From IDS-8 sp964491485 (lineage in GTDB: Bacteria; Pseudomonadota; Gammaproteobacteria; Steroidobacterales; Woeseiaceae): a DNA stretch of 29,164 nt. How positions within the stretch are numbered: position 1 is the stretch's first letter; every line of letters starts with the position of its first letter. The notes beneath the pieces are model-generated. The model was not told the origin of the DNA and did no database searches. It saw only the letters and a program-made list of their open reading frames with translations. This document shows positions 1 through 7,561 of the stretch, one piece after another. The position numbers and the translations under genes were made by a program. The stretch is taken from contig CAZBGV010000035.1 of assembly GCA_964491485.1 (NCBI GenBank), forward strand, positions 1-29,164, read 5' to 3'.

Positions 1-368
1 AATCTCAGTGGAACTGGTGGCATTCCTTCGGATTCGAAGCGATACGTGAATGTTAGACAACCTTCGCCCTGCTTGTATCTGGGCCGGCCTAGCCACGGGT
101 CAAGAACCTCGTGCAACGCATCCATGACAGGCCCGGCAGGCTCGGCTTCAACCTGAACAAGATCGATATCTTCGGAATACCGAGCCGGTGGCTTCAGGTG
201 CAGCTTGTAGAGCGCTGTGCCACCCCGGAACGCGAGCGCGTTCTGAAGCAGAGGATTCGAGAATATATCGACAAGGGACTTGCAAATTACAAGATCTTGC
301 TCGACCTGGATGTCTTCAACCCAAGGTGCGCTGGCGCGCCATTCAGTGACGTAGTCGCGCGGGATCAC
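1..368 (-). CDS. abiEii: AbiEii-type nucleotidyltransferase toxin, N-terminal part (cut by window edge)
   Basis: This is the first 122 residues of an AbiEii/AbiGii-type nucleotidyltransferase, the toxin half of a type IV toxin-antitoxin and phage-defence pair. A GTG start at 368 overlaps the antitoxin stop by four bases (GTGA), so the two genes are probably translationally coupled. The visible part carries the nucleotidyltransferase signature: FRGGTALYKLHL around residues 47-58, followed by RYSEDIDL around 63-70, giving the GG...S-x-D-x-D arrangement that binds nucleotide and metal. The reading frame is open to base 1, so the C-terminal catalytic region lies outside. Known family members transfer nucleotides to RNA targets; the target here is not visible. 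The family call is strong because both the motif and the neighbour fit. Confidence 0.87.
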   Translation of the reverse strand, partial: MIPRDYVTEWRASAPWVEDIQVEQDLVICKSLVDIFSNPLLQNALAFRGGTALYKLHLKPPARYSEDIDLVQVEAEPAGPVMDALHEVLDPWLGRPRYKQGEGCLTFTYRFESEGMPPVPLR

Positions 369-1174
369 AGATCAGGCTCTACGTCGGCGTTAAGCAGCAG
401 CTTCCAATTTTTCAGGCGGTGTCCCTCCGACGTGGAAACACCTGGCACGAGCGGCGTGTACTCACGTGCGTGTTCGTGCACGAACTCCTGAAGTGCCGCG
501 GTCACGTGTCCCGCTTCGGCTCGTTCGAGCAGGTAGCCGAGCCGTTGTGCCCAAGGTAGGGGAGCCACCGCGGCGGCGGCCGCCAGCCCCTCCGAGCTGA
601 GGTCGTCGGCGAGTTCCGCCAGTACGGTAGCGACCTGGCCCAGTCCGCCCGCGTATTGCGGATAGCCGGCGAGATCAATCGCCGTGGCATCGGGCGTTGA
701 AACGCGAATTCGTCCCCTCGGCGTGTTGAAATCCCTAACCGGCACCTTCTTGGTCTGCTTTCGGGCGATGAATCGGATTCTGACCTTTCCGCACCTGATC
801 GGCCTGCGGTTTTTCTCGAGAAAGATCTGAAATTCCTGCGGCCGTTGATGGGCCGCCCCGTAGTACTGTGCCGCCGACAACAGTCCCACGTAATACGGCA
901 GGCCTTTTAGATCCATGAGCGCCGGAATGAACTGTTCGGCGGGCAGGCAGCCGAGGGAGCGGTATTCCGGCGGCACAATGACATAGAATCCCCGTGCGGG
1001 CGCGGCAACCAAGCCCTGTCTGCTGAGGCGGTTGAGCGCGAGTTTCGCGGCGTCGGAAGATACCCCGAGCGCAGCTCGGGCTTGCTCGGATGTAAAGCTG
1101 TACCGGCCGCCGGACGCCAAGTGGTCGACGTAGCTCTTAGCCGATAGGTGATCGGACTCCGTTTTCACTCTCAT
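365..1174 (-). CDS. abiEi: AbiEi-type antitoxin / transcriptional autorepressor
   Basis: This 269-residue protein resembles AbiEi antitoxins. An N-terminal winged-helix segment (roughly residues 10-60, with SFTSEQARAALGVSS followed by AAKLALNRLSRQG) is followed by the larger C-terminal domain that neutralises the toxin. I chose ATG at 1174. An upstream in-frame TTG at 1207 would make the inverted repeat at 1175-1197 part of the coding sequence. With the ATG start the repeat lies directly against the start codon, as expected for an operator, but no Shine-Dalgarno sequence is then visible, so a leaderless or weakly translated message is possible. The stop overlaps the toxin GTG. AbiEi proteins of the type studied experimentally repress their own promoter through inverted repeats; the same is inferred here. 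Confidence 0.87.
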   Translation of the reverse strand: MRVKTESDHLSAKSYVDHLASGGRYSFTSEQARAALGVSSDAAKLALNRLSRQGLVAAPARGFYVIVPPEYRSLGCLPAEQFIPALMDLKGLPYYVGLLSAAQYYGAAHQRPQEFQIFLEKNRRPIRCGKVRIRFIARKQTKKVPVRDFNTPRGRIRVSTPDATAIDLAGYPQYAGGLGQVATVLAELADDLSSEGLAAAAAVAPLPWAQRLGYLLERAEAGHVTAALQEFVHEHAREYTPLVPGVSTSEGHRLKNWKLLLNADVEPDL

Positions 1175-1197
1175 AAAGTATCGTTTTGTGATACTTT
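1175..1197. promoter_or_regulatory. Inverted repeat at the abiE start, probable AbiEi operator
   Basis: Two perfect 8-base arms, AAAGTATC (1175-1182) and GATACTTT (1190-1197), are separated by seven bases, a 23-bp element touching the antitoxin ATG. It is AT-rich against a GC-rich background. Autoregulation by AbiEi through inverted repeats is established for characterised members, so this is the best operator candidate. I see only one such repeat here. Confidence 0.6.
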
Positions 1198-1251
1198 GTG
1201 CAAGCAATATCCAATGAAAGGCTCCGGGAGGCGGACAAGATTCAGGCCTGA

Positions 1252-1419
1252 CTCACACAAAAGAGTCTCCGGTATACACGGGGCGGTTCACCTCCGCCAC
1301 CACCGGCTTCGACGTACTCCGTGACGCTGACCGGGATCGAACTGGAGCGCAGCGCCGACCAGCAGGACCTGCCGGTGACGGGACTCCCCGCCGAGGGCGC
1401 GACGCTCACGATGGACTAA
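1252..1419 (+). pseudogene. C-terminal coding remnant, family unknown
   Basis: A reading frame without a usable ATG is open from 1252 to a TAA at 1417-1419. It encodes a proline-rich linker (GGSPPPPAS) followed by a beta-strand-like stretch, YSVTLTGIELERSADQQ, then DLPVTGLPAEGATLTMD. The composition looks like the tail of a secreted or lipoprotein domain rather than random frame. It lies next to the abiE module, whose insertion may have removed the rest of the gene. The only internal start is GTG at 1321, which would give 32 residues with no evident ribosome binding site. I do not recognise the family, and a chance open frame remains possible. Confidence 0.3.
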
Positions 1420-1490
1420 TGAAGACTGACGTCACTGCAGCGGGACTGCTATCAATGAGACATTTCGGCCGATGAGATGGTCTCGTGGCG

Positions 1491-2108
1491 TTAGGCGAGC
1501 TCCCACTCGTGAACGTGTATTACCGACGGATCGTCGGCATGTTCCAGCAGCAGCCGGCGCACGCGGCTCTGGAAGGCAGCGCCGAAGGTGGCGAGTTGCC
1601 CGGCGTCCGCGGCGCCCTGCATCACTACGCCGAACAAGTCGCGTTGTGCCGGATCTGCCGGCACTACCCCGGCGTCGACGGCCACTGCGACTGCGGCGCG
1701 GTTGTCGATTCGTCGGAAGACCACCGCGTCGGTGCCCGACGGTTCGAACGTCAGCAGCCCATGGCGTGCGAAACGTCCGCCGAGTCCTTTGAAACCATTG
1801 TCCGCTGCTGCACCTGTCAGCAGCGTGAGGACCTGGGCCGTGACTCCGATCGTACCCTGATGCTCCGGGGCCGGCATCCGTACCGCGACGCTGCCCCGTT
1901 CGGGAAGACCGGACGGGTACAGAGCGCCGAGCGCCGCCCGACCCATCAGGAACGCACTCGCCACCGTGGGGCAGGAGTGGCCCGCGAGGCGCACGGCGTC
2001 GGCGTAGCGGTACTCGATGACACCGTCGCCAGGTGCGCCCAGCATGGCGGCCAGCGGATCGCGCACCCGTACCACCGGTGCGCGCTCGAAGAATTCCGGG
2101 AAGCGCAT
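1491..2108 (-). CDS. FmdE-like protein (formylmethanofuran dehydrogenase subunit E-like domain)
   Basis: This 205-residue soluble protein resembles the FmdE-like family. The N-terminal part carries GHSCPTVASAFLMGRAAL (residues 43-60), with a His-x-Cys-Pro motif that in this family probably contributes a metal or cofactor site. A second conserved-looking block, GAAADNGFKGLGGRF, follows at 99-113. There is no signal peptide or membrane segment. The start at 2108 is chosen because AAAGGAGG precedes the ATG by five bases; an in-frame GTG at 2180 would add 24 residues but lacks such a site. FmdE-like proteins outside methanogens occur next to many kinds of redox gene and their function is mostly unknown. 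It stands alone here, divergent from gdhA. The family call is from memory of the motif. Confidence 0.6.
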   Translation of the reverse strand: MRFPEFFERAPVVRVRDPLAAMLGAPGDGVIEYRYADAVRLAGHSCPTVASAFLMGRAALGALYPSGLPERGSVAVRMPAPEHQGTIGVTAQVLTLLTGAAADNGFKGLGGRFARHGLLTFEPSGTDAVVFRRIDNRAAVAVAVDAGVVPADPAQRDLFGVVMQGAADAGQLATFGAAFQSRVRRLLLEHADDPSVIHVHEWELA

Positions 2109-2467
2109 GGAAGCCTCCTTTGGGCTGTGCAGCTCGAGCTGGCCGGGCAGCGGCACGGCATGGCCGTTGGCCAATCGCACGCTCGCGCCGGGTTCGAGGA
2201 CATCCGGGAAAGGCCGCAGTATGTGCAGTTCCGGCGCGGCGTTCCTTGACCCAGATCAGGCGATTCCGGCTCTCAAAGCCGAATGAGCGCTGGCGTTCCC
2301 GGTACAGGCGGGCGGGAGGCGAGGGTTGGTGCAAGGCAGGTGTCACCTGCCCGTGATTTTCGGTAAGCTTGCGGCAGTGATCTCACAAGGGGTCCATTCC
2401 GGGTAAAGGGTCGACACTCCTGTCCTCGTGCAGGGATCAGCCGGGCTGGGCCGGCCGCCGTGCATCC
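2109..2467. other. Divergent intergenic region between the FmdE-like gene and gdhA
   Basis: About 360 bases lie between two divergent genes. The only clear structure is the 17-bp palindrome at 2335-2351. On the minus strand a stretch in frame with the FmdE-like gene (about 2178-2255, reading PELHILRPFPDVLEPGASVR) has plausible protein-like composition but no good start, and is closed upstream by a stop at 2256-2258. I see no convincing sigma-70 promoter, tRNA or riboswitch. Confidence 0.4.
2335..2351. promoter_or_regulatory. Perfect 17-bp palindrome upstream of gdhA
   Basis: GGCAGGTG-T-CACCTGCC is a perfect 8-1-8 palindrome, 117 bases before the gdhA start and 227 bases before the FmdE-like start. 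The single-base centre cannot form a stable RNA hairpin loop without opening inner pairs, and there is no T-tract, so a dimeric regulator operator fits better than a terminator. The regulator is unknown. Confidence 0.4.
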
Positions 2468-3805
2468 ATGCAGGAAGCTCTACGACAAGTTCTCGAGAAC
2501 GTTCGCCGCCGCGATCCGGACCAAAGGCTGTTTCACCAGGCAGTCGAAGAGTTCCTGATCAGCCTCTCGCCGTTCCTCCGCGATCATCCGCAATATCTCG
2601 AGCGAGCACTGTTCGAGCGCCTGGTCGAACCCGAACGGCAGGTGCAGTTTCGGGTCTGCTGGACGGACGATAGCGGCGCCGTCCGTGTCAATCGCGGATT
2701 TCGCGTGCAGATGAACAGCGCGATCGGGCCCTACAAGGGAGGTTTGCGGTTTCACCCGTCCGTCAACTGCGACGTCCTCAAGTTCCTCGCGTTCGAACAG
2801 GTCTTCAAGAATGCGCTGACCACGCTGCCGCTCGGCGGCGGCAAGGGCGGTTCGGATTTCGATCCGAAAGGCAGGAGCGACAGCGAGATCATGCGATTCT
2901 GCCAGGCCTTCATGACCGAGCTTTATCGCCACATCGGCGCGGACGTGGACGTGCCGGCCGGAGACACGGGGGTGGGAGAACGCGAGATCGGCTACCTGTA
3001 CGGCATGTACAAGAAGCTCACCAACCGGGTCACCGGCGCGATGACGGGTAAAGGCATCAGCTTCGGCGGCAGCTACATGCGTCCGGAGGCGACCGGGTAC
3101 GGGCTGATCTACTTCGTAGAGGAGATGCTGAAGACGGAGCAGCGCACGCTGGATGGCCGGCGGATCGCCATTTCGGGCTCCGGCAACGTCGCCCAGTACG
3201 CGGCTGAGAAAGCGATGAGCGAGGGCGCGCAAGTCGTGACGTTCTCGGATTCCGGCGGCACGGTGTACAACGCGCACGGCTTTACCGAGGAGCAGTGGCA
3301 GTACCTGATGGAGCTGAAGAACGTACGCCGCGGGCGGATCAGGGAGCTCGCGGACGAGTTCGGGCTGCCCTACGAGAAGTCGGCCAAGCCCTGGGCGTTT
3401 CCCTGCGACATTGCGCTGCCGTGCGCCACCGAGAACGAGCTGGATGCCGAAGACGCCGAATTACTGATCCGCAACGGCTGCTCCTGCGTGGCGGAGGGCG
3501 CCAACATGCCCTCGACGCTCGGCGCCGTCGAGGTGCTCCAGTCCGCCGGAATTCTCTACGCCCCGGGCAAGGCGTCCAACGCAGGGGGGGTTGCCGTCAG
3601 CGGGCTGGAGATGTCGCAGAACTCGCTCCGCCGGACGTGGACCGACGGCGAGGTCGACGCCATGCTCCACGACATCATGATCGGGATCCACAACGCATGC
3701 CAGCACTACGGCAGGCAGGAAGGCCGTACGAACTACCTGGTCGGGGCAAACGTTGCCGGCTTCATGAAGGTTGCCGACGCGATGCTCGCCCAGGGCGTGG
3801 TGTAG
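2468..3805 (+). CDS. gdhA: Glutamate dehydrogenase, hexameric, probably NADP-specific
   Basis: This 445-residue protein has the length and layout of bacterial hexameric glutamate dehydrogenases (about 450 residues). It interconverts glutamate and 2-oxoglutarate plus ammonia in the cytoplasm. The substrate domain shows GPYKGGLRFHPSVN, with the substrate-binding Lys and Arg, and PLGGGKGGSDFDPKG, with the catalytic-region lysine. PAGDTGVGEREIGYLYG follows. The Rossmann part has GSGNVAQYAAEKA, and the stretch FSDSGGTVY after the second strand resembles the NADP-type enzymes, so NADPH use and an assimilatory role are likely. The ATG at 2468 gives the full family N-terminus, though its ribosome binding site is weak. 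It is monocistronic: the next gene is convergent, beyond a hairpin terminator. Confidence 0.95.
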   Translation: MQEALRQVLENVRRRDPDQRLFHQAVEEFLISLSPFLRDHPQYLERALFERLVEPERQVQFRVCWTDDSGAVRVNRGFRVQMNSAIGPYKGGLRFHPSVNCDVLKFLAFEQVFKNALTTLPLGGGKGGSDFDPKGRSDSEIMRFCQAFMTELYRHIGADVDVPAGDTGVGEREIGYLYGMYKKLTNRVTGAMTGKGISFGGSYMRPEATGYGLIYFVEEMLKTEQRTLDGRRIAISGSGNVAQYAAEKAMSEGAQVVTFSDSGGTVYNAHGFTEEQWQYLMELKNVRRGRIRELADEFGLPYEKSAKPWAFPCDIALPCATENELDAEDAELLIRNGCSCVAEGANMPSTLGAVEVLQSAGILYAPGKASNAGGVAVSGLEMSQNSLRRTWTDGEVDAMLHDIMIGIHNACQHYGRQEGRTNYLVGANVAGFMKVADAMLAQGVV

Positions 3806-3832
3806 CGCACGGGGTGCACTGGCCTGCAATCG

Positions 3833-3879
3833 GCACGGCCCCGAAAGGACGAAGGGCGCATCGCGCCCTTCATCCGTGC
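3833..3879. terminator. Bidirectional hairpin terminator between gdhA and the TonB receptor gene
   Basis: A perfect 9-bp stem, GAAGGGCGC (3851-3859) with GCGCCCTTC (3863-3871) and a three-base loop, lies in the 83-bp gap between convergent genes. Outer arms GCACGG (3833-3838) and CCGTGC (3874-3879) can extend the structure. There is no strong T-tract on either strand, but placement and stem strength fit a shared terminator. Confidence 0.65.
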
Positions 3880-3888
3880 GAAACGCGC

Positions 3889-6531
3889 TTAGAAGTCGTA
3901 GCTCGCTCTCAGGTACCAGAGGCCGTTGTCCAGCCCATTGGGTTGTGTCGTCGGGTACTTCGAGCCGACGATGAAGTCCCACGGGTTGCGCGTGGGCTCT
4001 TCGCCCAGCAGGTTCTCCGCGCCGATCGAGATGTCGAGCCGGTCCGTGAAGTTGTAGGTGAACTCGGCATCCACCGTCGTCACTGCGTCGGCAAAGATCG
4101 GCAGGTTGCCGTTGACGTGCATCTCCGTGAACTCGCCGTAGTAGTTCACCCGCAGGTAACCGCTCCAGGAATCCTCGAAATGGGTCAGTGACAGGTTGCC
4201 GCGCACGTTCGGATAGTTGTCCTCGATCTGCGTTACCCGCACCTCGTCGAGCAGCTCGTTCGGGTCGGTCGGGTCGAACGAGGTGACGTCGGTCTCGTTC
4301 CAGTTGAACGCCGCCCGCAGCTCGGTCTGCCCGGAGAAGAGATCCAGCGGCATCGTGGCGACGACGTCCACGCCGGTCGTTTCGGTCGCGAAATCGTTGA
4401 TGAAGAACCGGAACGAGCCGAACCCGGTCGCCGCCTGGAAGCCTTCGTCGATCAGCGCCTGCCGCTGCTCGTCACTCAGCTGCTGGCTGGCAGACAGCGT
4501 GATCCGATCGTCGACTTCGATGTAATAGGCATCCACCGTCAGGGAGAGCCGGTCGCCGTCGAAGACGATGCCGAAGGTCACGCCGTCCGACGTCTCCGGC
4601 TTCAGGGGCGATCCGCCGACCGCCAGCGCCGTCGGGCTCGTGGGCGGGATCTGTCCCGATTCCACGAGGTTGCCGTCCGCGTCGAACTCGGTCGTCGTCG
4701 TCGAGAACTGGGTCTGGCCGATGGAAGGCGCATGGAAGCCCGTCGCGTAGGTCGAGCGAACCGCCAGGGCGTCGGTCAGGCGAAGCATCCCGGAAACCTT
4801 GAACGTGGTCTCGTTGCCCGTGTCGTCGGAAAAGGCCTCGTGCCGTACGGCGGCACCCAGCACCAGCGCCTCGGTGACGTCCGCCTCGAGGTCGAGGTAA
4901 CCCGCCACGTTGTGGCGGCTGAACTCGCCGGAGATGGCGGGCGAGAATCCCGGTATCGCCTCCTCGCCGATCAGGAATCCCTGGTTCGCCAGCACCCCGG
5001 CGTCGAAGGACGCCGGCTCGCCCGCGACGATGGTGAACTGCTCCTTGTGCCATTCGAAACCGGCTGCGATGTTGAGCGGCGAGGCGAACGCTTCGACGTC
5101 CACCGGGTAGGTGAAGTCGAGGTTGACGAAGTTCTCGAGAACGATGCGATCGCCGACGCGCGGGAACACCGTCGGCGACCGGGAGCCCATGCTCGGGTTG
5201 GGCACCTGGCTCGCGAAGAAACCGATCTCGCTGCGGCCTACGCTGGTGCTCAGGTCGTATGTCAGGCCGTTCTCGAGCTCGCCCTGGATGCCGGTCGCGC
5301 CGTAGATGTCCGTCACCTCGGCGCCGAAGCGCGGCGTGTATCCGCCCGGGAACACCTCGACGAAGCTGAAGCAGTTGGGATCGCTGAAAACGAGTCCCAT
5401 CCTCGCGGCCGCGTCCGGATCGTCGATCCCGATGGGGTCGTTGACCGCGCCGGTGCCGCCGAAGTCGATGCCCCCCTCGCAGTTCTGGCCGTCTTCCGGC
5501 GTCATGTCGCCGACCAGGAAGTTGCCCGCCGCATCGGTGAATACGCCGAAGCGGTCGATCGGGCTGCGATAGAAAAAGTCGCCTTCGACGGTGCGCCTCG
5601 CATACGTGCCGAAACCGTAGAATTCGGCGTCGCGATCGCCGATCGGCGATCCCACGTTGATCGCGAGCTTCAGGTCGTCGTTGATGTCCGGAATGCCGTA
5701 CTTGGTCACCACGGGCTGCCTGATGGACGACGGATCGATGACGGGGTTGCCGCCGGCAGCCAGTGCGGCCGCATCCGGCCGCTGGACGGCGCGCGTCGAC
5801 TCCTGCTGCTCACCGTATTCCGCGCTGACACGCACGAATCCGGAGTCGCCGAGCGGGAGGCCGTACGTGCCGGCGACCTGGTAGCGGTCGCCGTCCCCCT
5901 GGTACGTGGTGGCGTACTTGACGCTGGCAAAGCCGCCTTCCGGGCTGTCGTCCAGGATGAAGTTGATGACGCCCGCGATCGCGTCCGATCCGTACTGGGC
6001 CGCGGCGCCGTCGCGCAACACCTCGAGCCGCTGCAGCGCGATCGACGGGATCGCCGCGATGTCCGGCCCCTGCGAGCCGTCGGTCTTGCCGCCCGAGAAG
6101 GTGGCGACGTTCGCGCCGCGGTGGCGACGCTTCCCGTTCATCAGGACGAGCACGTGATCGGGCGACAGGCCGCGCAGCGATACCGGCCGCATGTAGGTCG
6201 GCGTTCCGCTCAGCGGGTTCGCGTCCGAGTTGAAGGAGGGCACGACCGCGCGAATGAGGTTGATCGTGTCGGTGTCGCCCTGGTCCTGGAGCTGGTCGGC
6301 CCCGATGATGTCGACCGGGGAGGGCAGGTCGGTCGGTGACCGGTCGGTGCGGCGCGTGCCGGTGACGGTGATCTCTTCGACCTCCGCTTCGGCCGCCGTC
6401 TGCGCCAGGGCGTCCGGCCCGGCCTTCCAGAGAAGCAGGAACCCCGCCACCACTGCAAGAAGCCCCGGGTACCGGGCGAGGCCCGGCAGTGAATGAGAAG
6501 TCGTGCGTCCCGCCTGACGTTCGGTAGCCAT
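3889..6531 (-). CDS. TonB-dependent outer-membrane receptor
   Basis: This 880-residue protein is a TonB-dependent receptor. Residues about 22-45 form the hydrophobic core of a signal peptide ending near ALAQ. A TonB-box-like stretch, EEITVTGTRR, follows near residue 55. The plug domain then carries PVDIIGADQLQDQGDTDTIN, an SLRGLSPDHVLVLMNGKRR block and the typical LQRLEVLRDGAAAQYGSDAIAGVINFIL end. The rest is a 22-strand-type barrel ending in an aromatic terminal residue (ASYDF). The start at 6531 is preceded by AAGGAG at eight bases; longer in-frame starts upstream would add 47 residues without a signal peptide. The gene is divergent from a TauE-like permease, and a TTGACA promoter with the 15-bp island palindrome lies upstream, so it may import the substrate of the catabolic island. 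The ligand cannot be read from sequence. Confidence 0.93.
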   Translation of the reverse strand: MATERQAGRTTSHSLPGLARYPGLLAVVAGFLLLWKAGPDALAQTAAEAEVEEITVTGTRRTDRSPTDLPSPVDIIGADQLQDQGDTDTINLIRAVVPSFNSDANPLSGTPTYMRPVSLRGLSPDHVLVLMNGKRRHRGANVATFSGGKTDGSQGPDIAAIPSIALQRLEVLRDGAAAQYGSDAIAGVINFILDDSPEGGFASVKYATTYQGDGDRYQVAGTYGLPLGDSGFVRVSAEYGEQQESTRAVQRPDAAALAAGGNPVIDPSSIRQPVVTKYGIPDINDDLKLAINVGSPIGDRDAEFYGFGTYARRTVEGDFFYRSPIDRFGVFTDAAGNFLVGDMTPEDGQNCEGGIDFGGTGAVNDPIGIDDPDAAARMGLVFSDPNCFSFVEVFPGGYTPRFGAEVTDIYGATGIQGELENGLTYDLSTSVGRSEIGFFASQVPNPSMGSRSPTVFPRVGDRIVLENFVNLDFTYPVDVEAFASPLNIAAGFEWHKEQFTIVAGEPASFDAGVLANQGFLIGEEAIPGFSPAISGEFSRHNVAGYLDLEADVTEALVLGAAVRHEAFSDDTGNETTFKVSGMLRLTDALAVRSTYATGFHAPSIGQTQFSTTTTEFDADGNLVESGQIPPTSPTALAVGGSPLKPETSDGVTFGIVFDGDRLSLTVDAYYIEVDDRITLSASQQLSDEQRQALIDEGFQAATGFGSFRFFINDFATETTGVDVVATMPLDLFSGQTELRAAFNWNETDVTSFDPTDPNELLDEVRVTQIEDNYPNVRGNLSLTHFEDSWSGYLRVNYYGEFTEMHVNGNLPIFADAVTTVDAEFTYNFTDRLDISIGAENLLGEEPTRNPWDFIVGSKYPTTQPNGLDNGLWYLRASYDF

Positions 6532-6690
6532 CGAATCTACTCCTTGCCTGCAATGGCTCTTGCTGGCCTTTCTGGCGAATGGGAAATTCGGTGCGGGTGA
6601 GGACGCGGGACGCTGCGCGGGTCGAGCGACCGCGACCGGCTGGCTGGCTGCATCAAAACGTCCCCCGTACACGCCTGATTGCTGTCTAGT

Positions 6691-6720
6691 TGTATACTGT
6701 ATACACTAACGCGCTGTCAA
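6691..6720 (-). promoter_or_regulatory. Promoter of the TonB receptor gene with a perfect 15-bp operator (site A)
   Basis: On the minus strand a TTGACA -35 box (6715-6720) is followed after 18 bases by a TATACA -10 box (6691-6696). The perfect palindrome TGTATAC-T-GTATACA (6691-6705) covers the -10 box and part of the spacer, the usual position for repression. The same 15-mer recurs in five other places in this window. The element is shared with the divergent permease gene. Confidence 0.65.
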
Positions 6721-6760
6721 GCGGGTTCACGCGGGAAAACCGCGGCATCAGTCGCGCGCT

Positions 6761-6775
6761 TGTATACTGTATTCG
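6761..6775 (+). promoter_or_regulatory. Operator-like repeat, site B, before the first TauE-like gene
   Basis: TGTATACTGTATTCG matches the perfect palindrome of site A at 13 of 15 positions. It ends 17 bases before the permease start at 6793 and contains a TATACT hexamer that could serve as a -10 box; a clear -35 box is not visible. With site A 70 bases away, a looped or cooperative arrangement is possible. Confidence 0.55.
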
Positions 6776-6792
6776 CGGAGGCTGGCCGGACA

Positions 6793-7533
6793 ATGCAGGA
6801 TGCGCAGTGGGCGACGTTCCTCCTGGGCGTGATCGCGGTCTTCGCCGGCTCCACCCTGCAGGCCAGCACCGGCATCGGGCTCGGCATGGTGGCCGCGCCG
6901 GTCCTGCTCCTGGTCGACCCGGCGCTGGTGCCCGGTCCGCTGCTCATGCTCGCCCTGCTGGTTTCCGTCCTGATCGCGCGCCGGGAGTGGCGGCACATCG
7001 ACCGGCAGGGCCTGGCGGCCGCGCTCGGCGGCCGCGTTCCCGGCAGCGTGCTCGCCGGGCTCACGATGTCGCTCCTGCCTGCGGCGCTCTACGACGCGGT
7101 GTTCGGCATCCTGGTGCTCATTGCCGTTGCGCTCAGCCTGCTGGGCCTGAAGCTGATGCCGACGACGACCAACCTGGTCACGGCCGGGTTCGCGTCCGGC
7201 TACATGGGAACCCTGACGTCGATCGGTGCGCCGCCCATGGCGATCGCGTACCAGCACGGCAATCCGCCGACGATCCGCTCGACGCTCGCCGCCTACTTCG
7301 TGGCGGGCTCGGCCGTCTCCATCCTGATACTCGCGTACTTCGAGCACTTCGGGCCGGAACAGGTGATCGCCGGCATCGTTTTCGTTCCGCCCCTGATGCT
7401 CGGCTACTGGGTTTCCGGGCACGTCGTAAAGCGTGTGAATCGCACGCTGGCGCGCTACGCGGTGCTGGCACTCTCCGGGACCTCGGGCGCGATCCTGGTC
7501 GCGAGGTCCCTGTCCGCCCTCCTCGCGAAATGA
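6793..7533 (+). CDS. TauE/SafE-family permease (first of two)
   Basis: This 246-residue integral membrane protein has about eight hydrophobic segments and the internal-repeat style of the TauE/SafE family. The first repeat contains the glycine-rich stretch ASTGIGLGMVAAPVLLLV (about residues 21-38) and the second has GYMGTLTSIGAPPMAIAY in the corresponding place. Characterised members export sulfite or sulfoacetate made during sulfonate breakdown, but many relatives have other anions, so the substrate is open. The ATG at 6793 follows a GGAGG 11 bases upstream, a little far. An in-frame start at 6679 would place the operators inside the gene and is unlikely. The aspartate-dehydrogenase-like gene follows after 28 bases in the same direction. 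Confidence 0.8.
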   Translation: MQDAQWATFLLGVIAVFAGSTLQASTGIGLGMVAAPVLLLVDPALVPGPLLMLALLVSVLIARREWRHIDRQGLAAALGGRVPGSVLAGLTMSLLPAALYDAVFGILVLIAVALSLLGLKLMPTTTNLVTAGFASGYMGTLTSIGAPPMAIAYQHGNPPTIRSTLAAYFVAGSAVSILILAYFEHFGPEQVIAGIVFVPPLMLGYWVSGHVVKRVNRTLARYAVLALSGTSGAILVARSLSALLAK

Positions 7534-7561
7534 AGGCCGGGACCGCACCGGGGTCGACGCA

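Noticed and set aside
1271..1280. GGTATACACG near the abiE module as an island operator
   Set aside because: A lone GTATAC without a second arm, outside the island and not placed at a promoter.
4732..6339. Plus-strand open frame opposite the TonB receptor
   Set aside because: Shadow of the receptor gene, with no ribosome binding site or recognisable domain.
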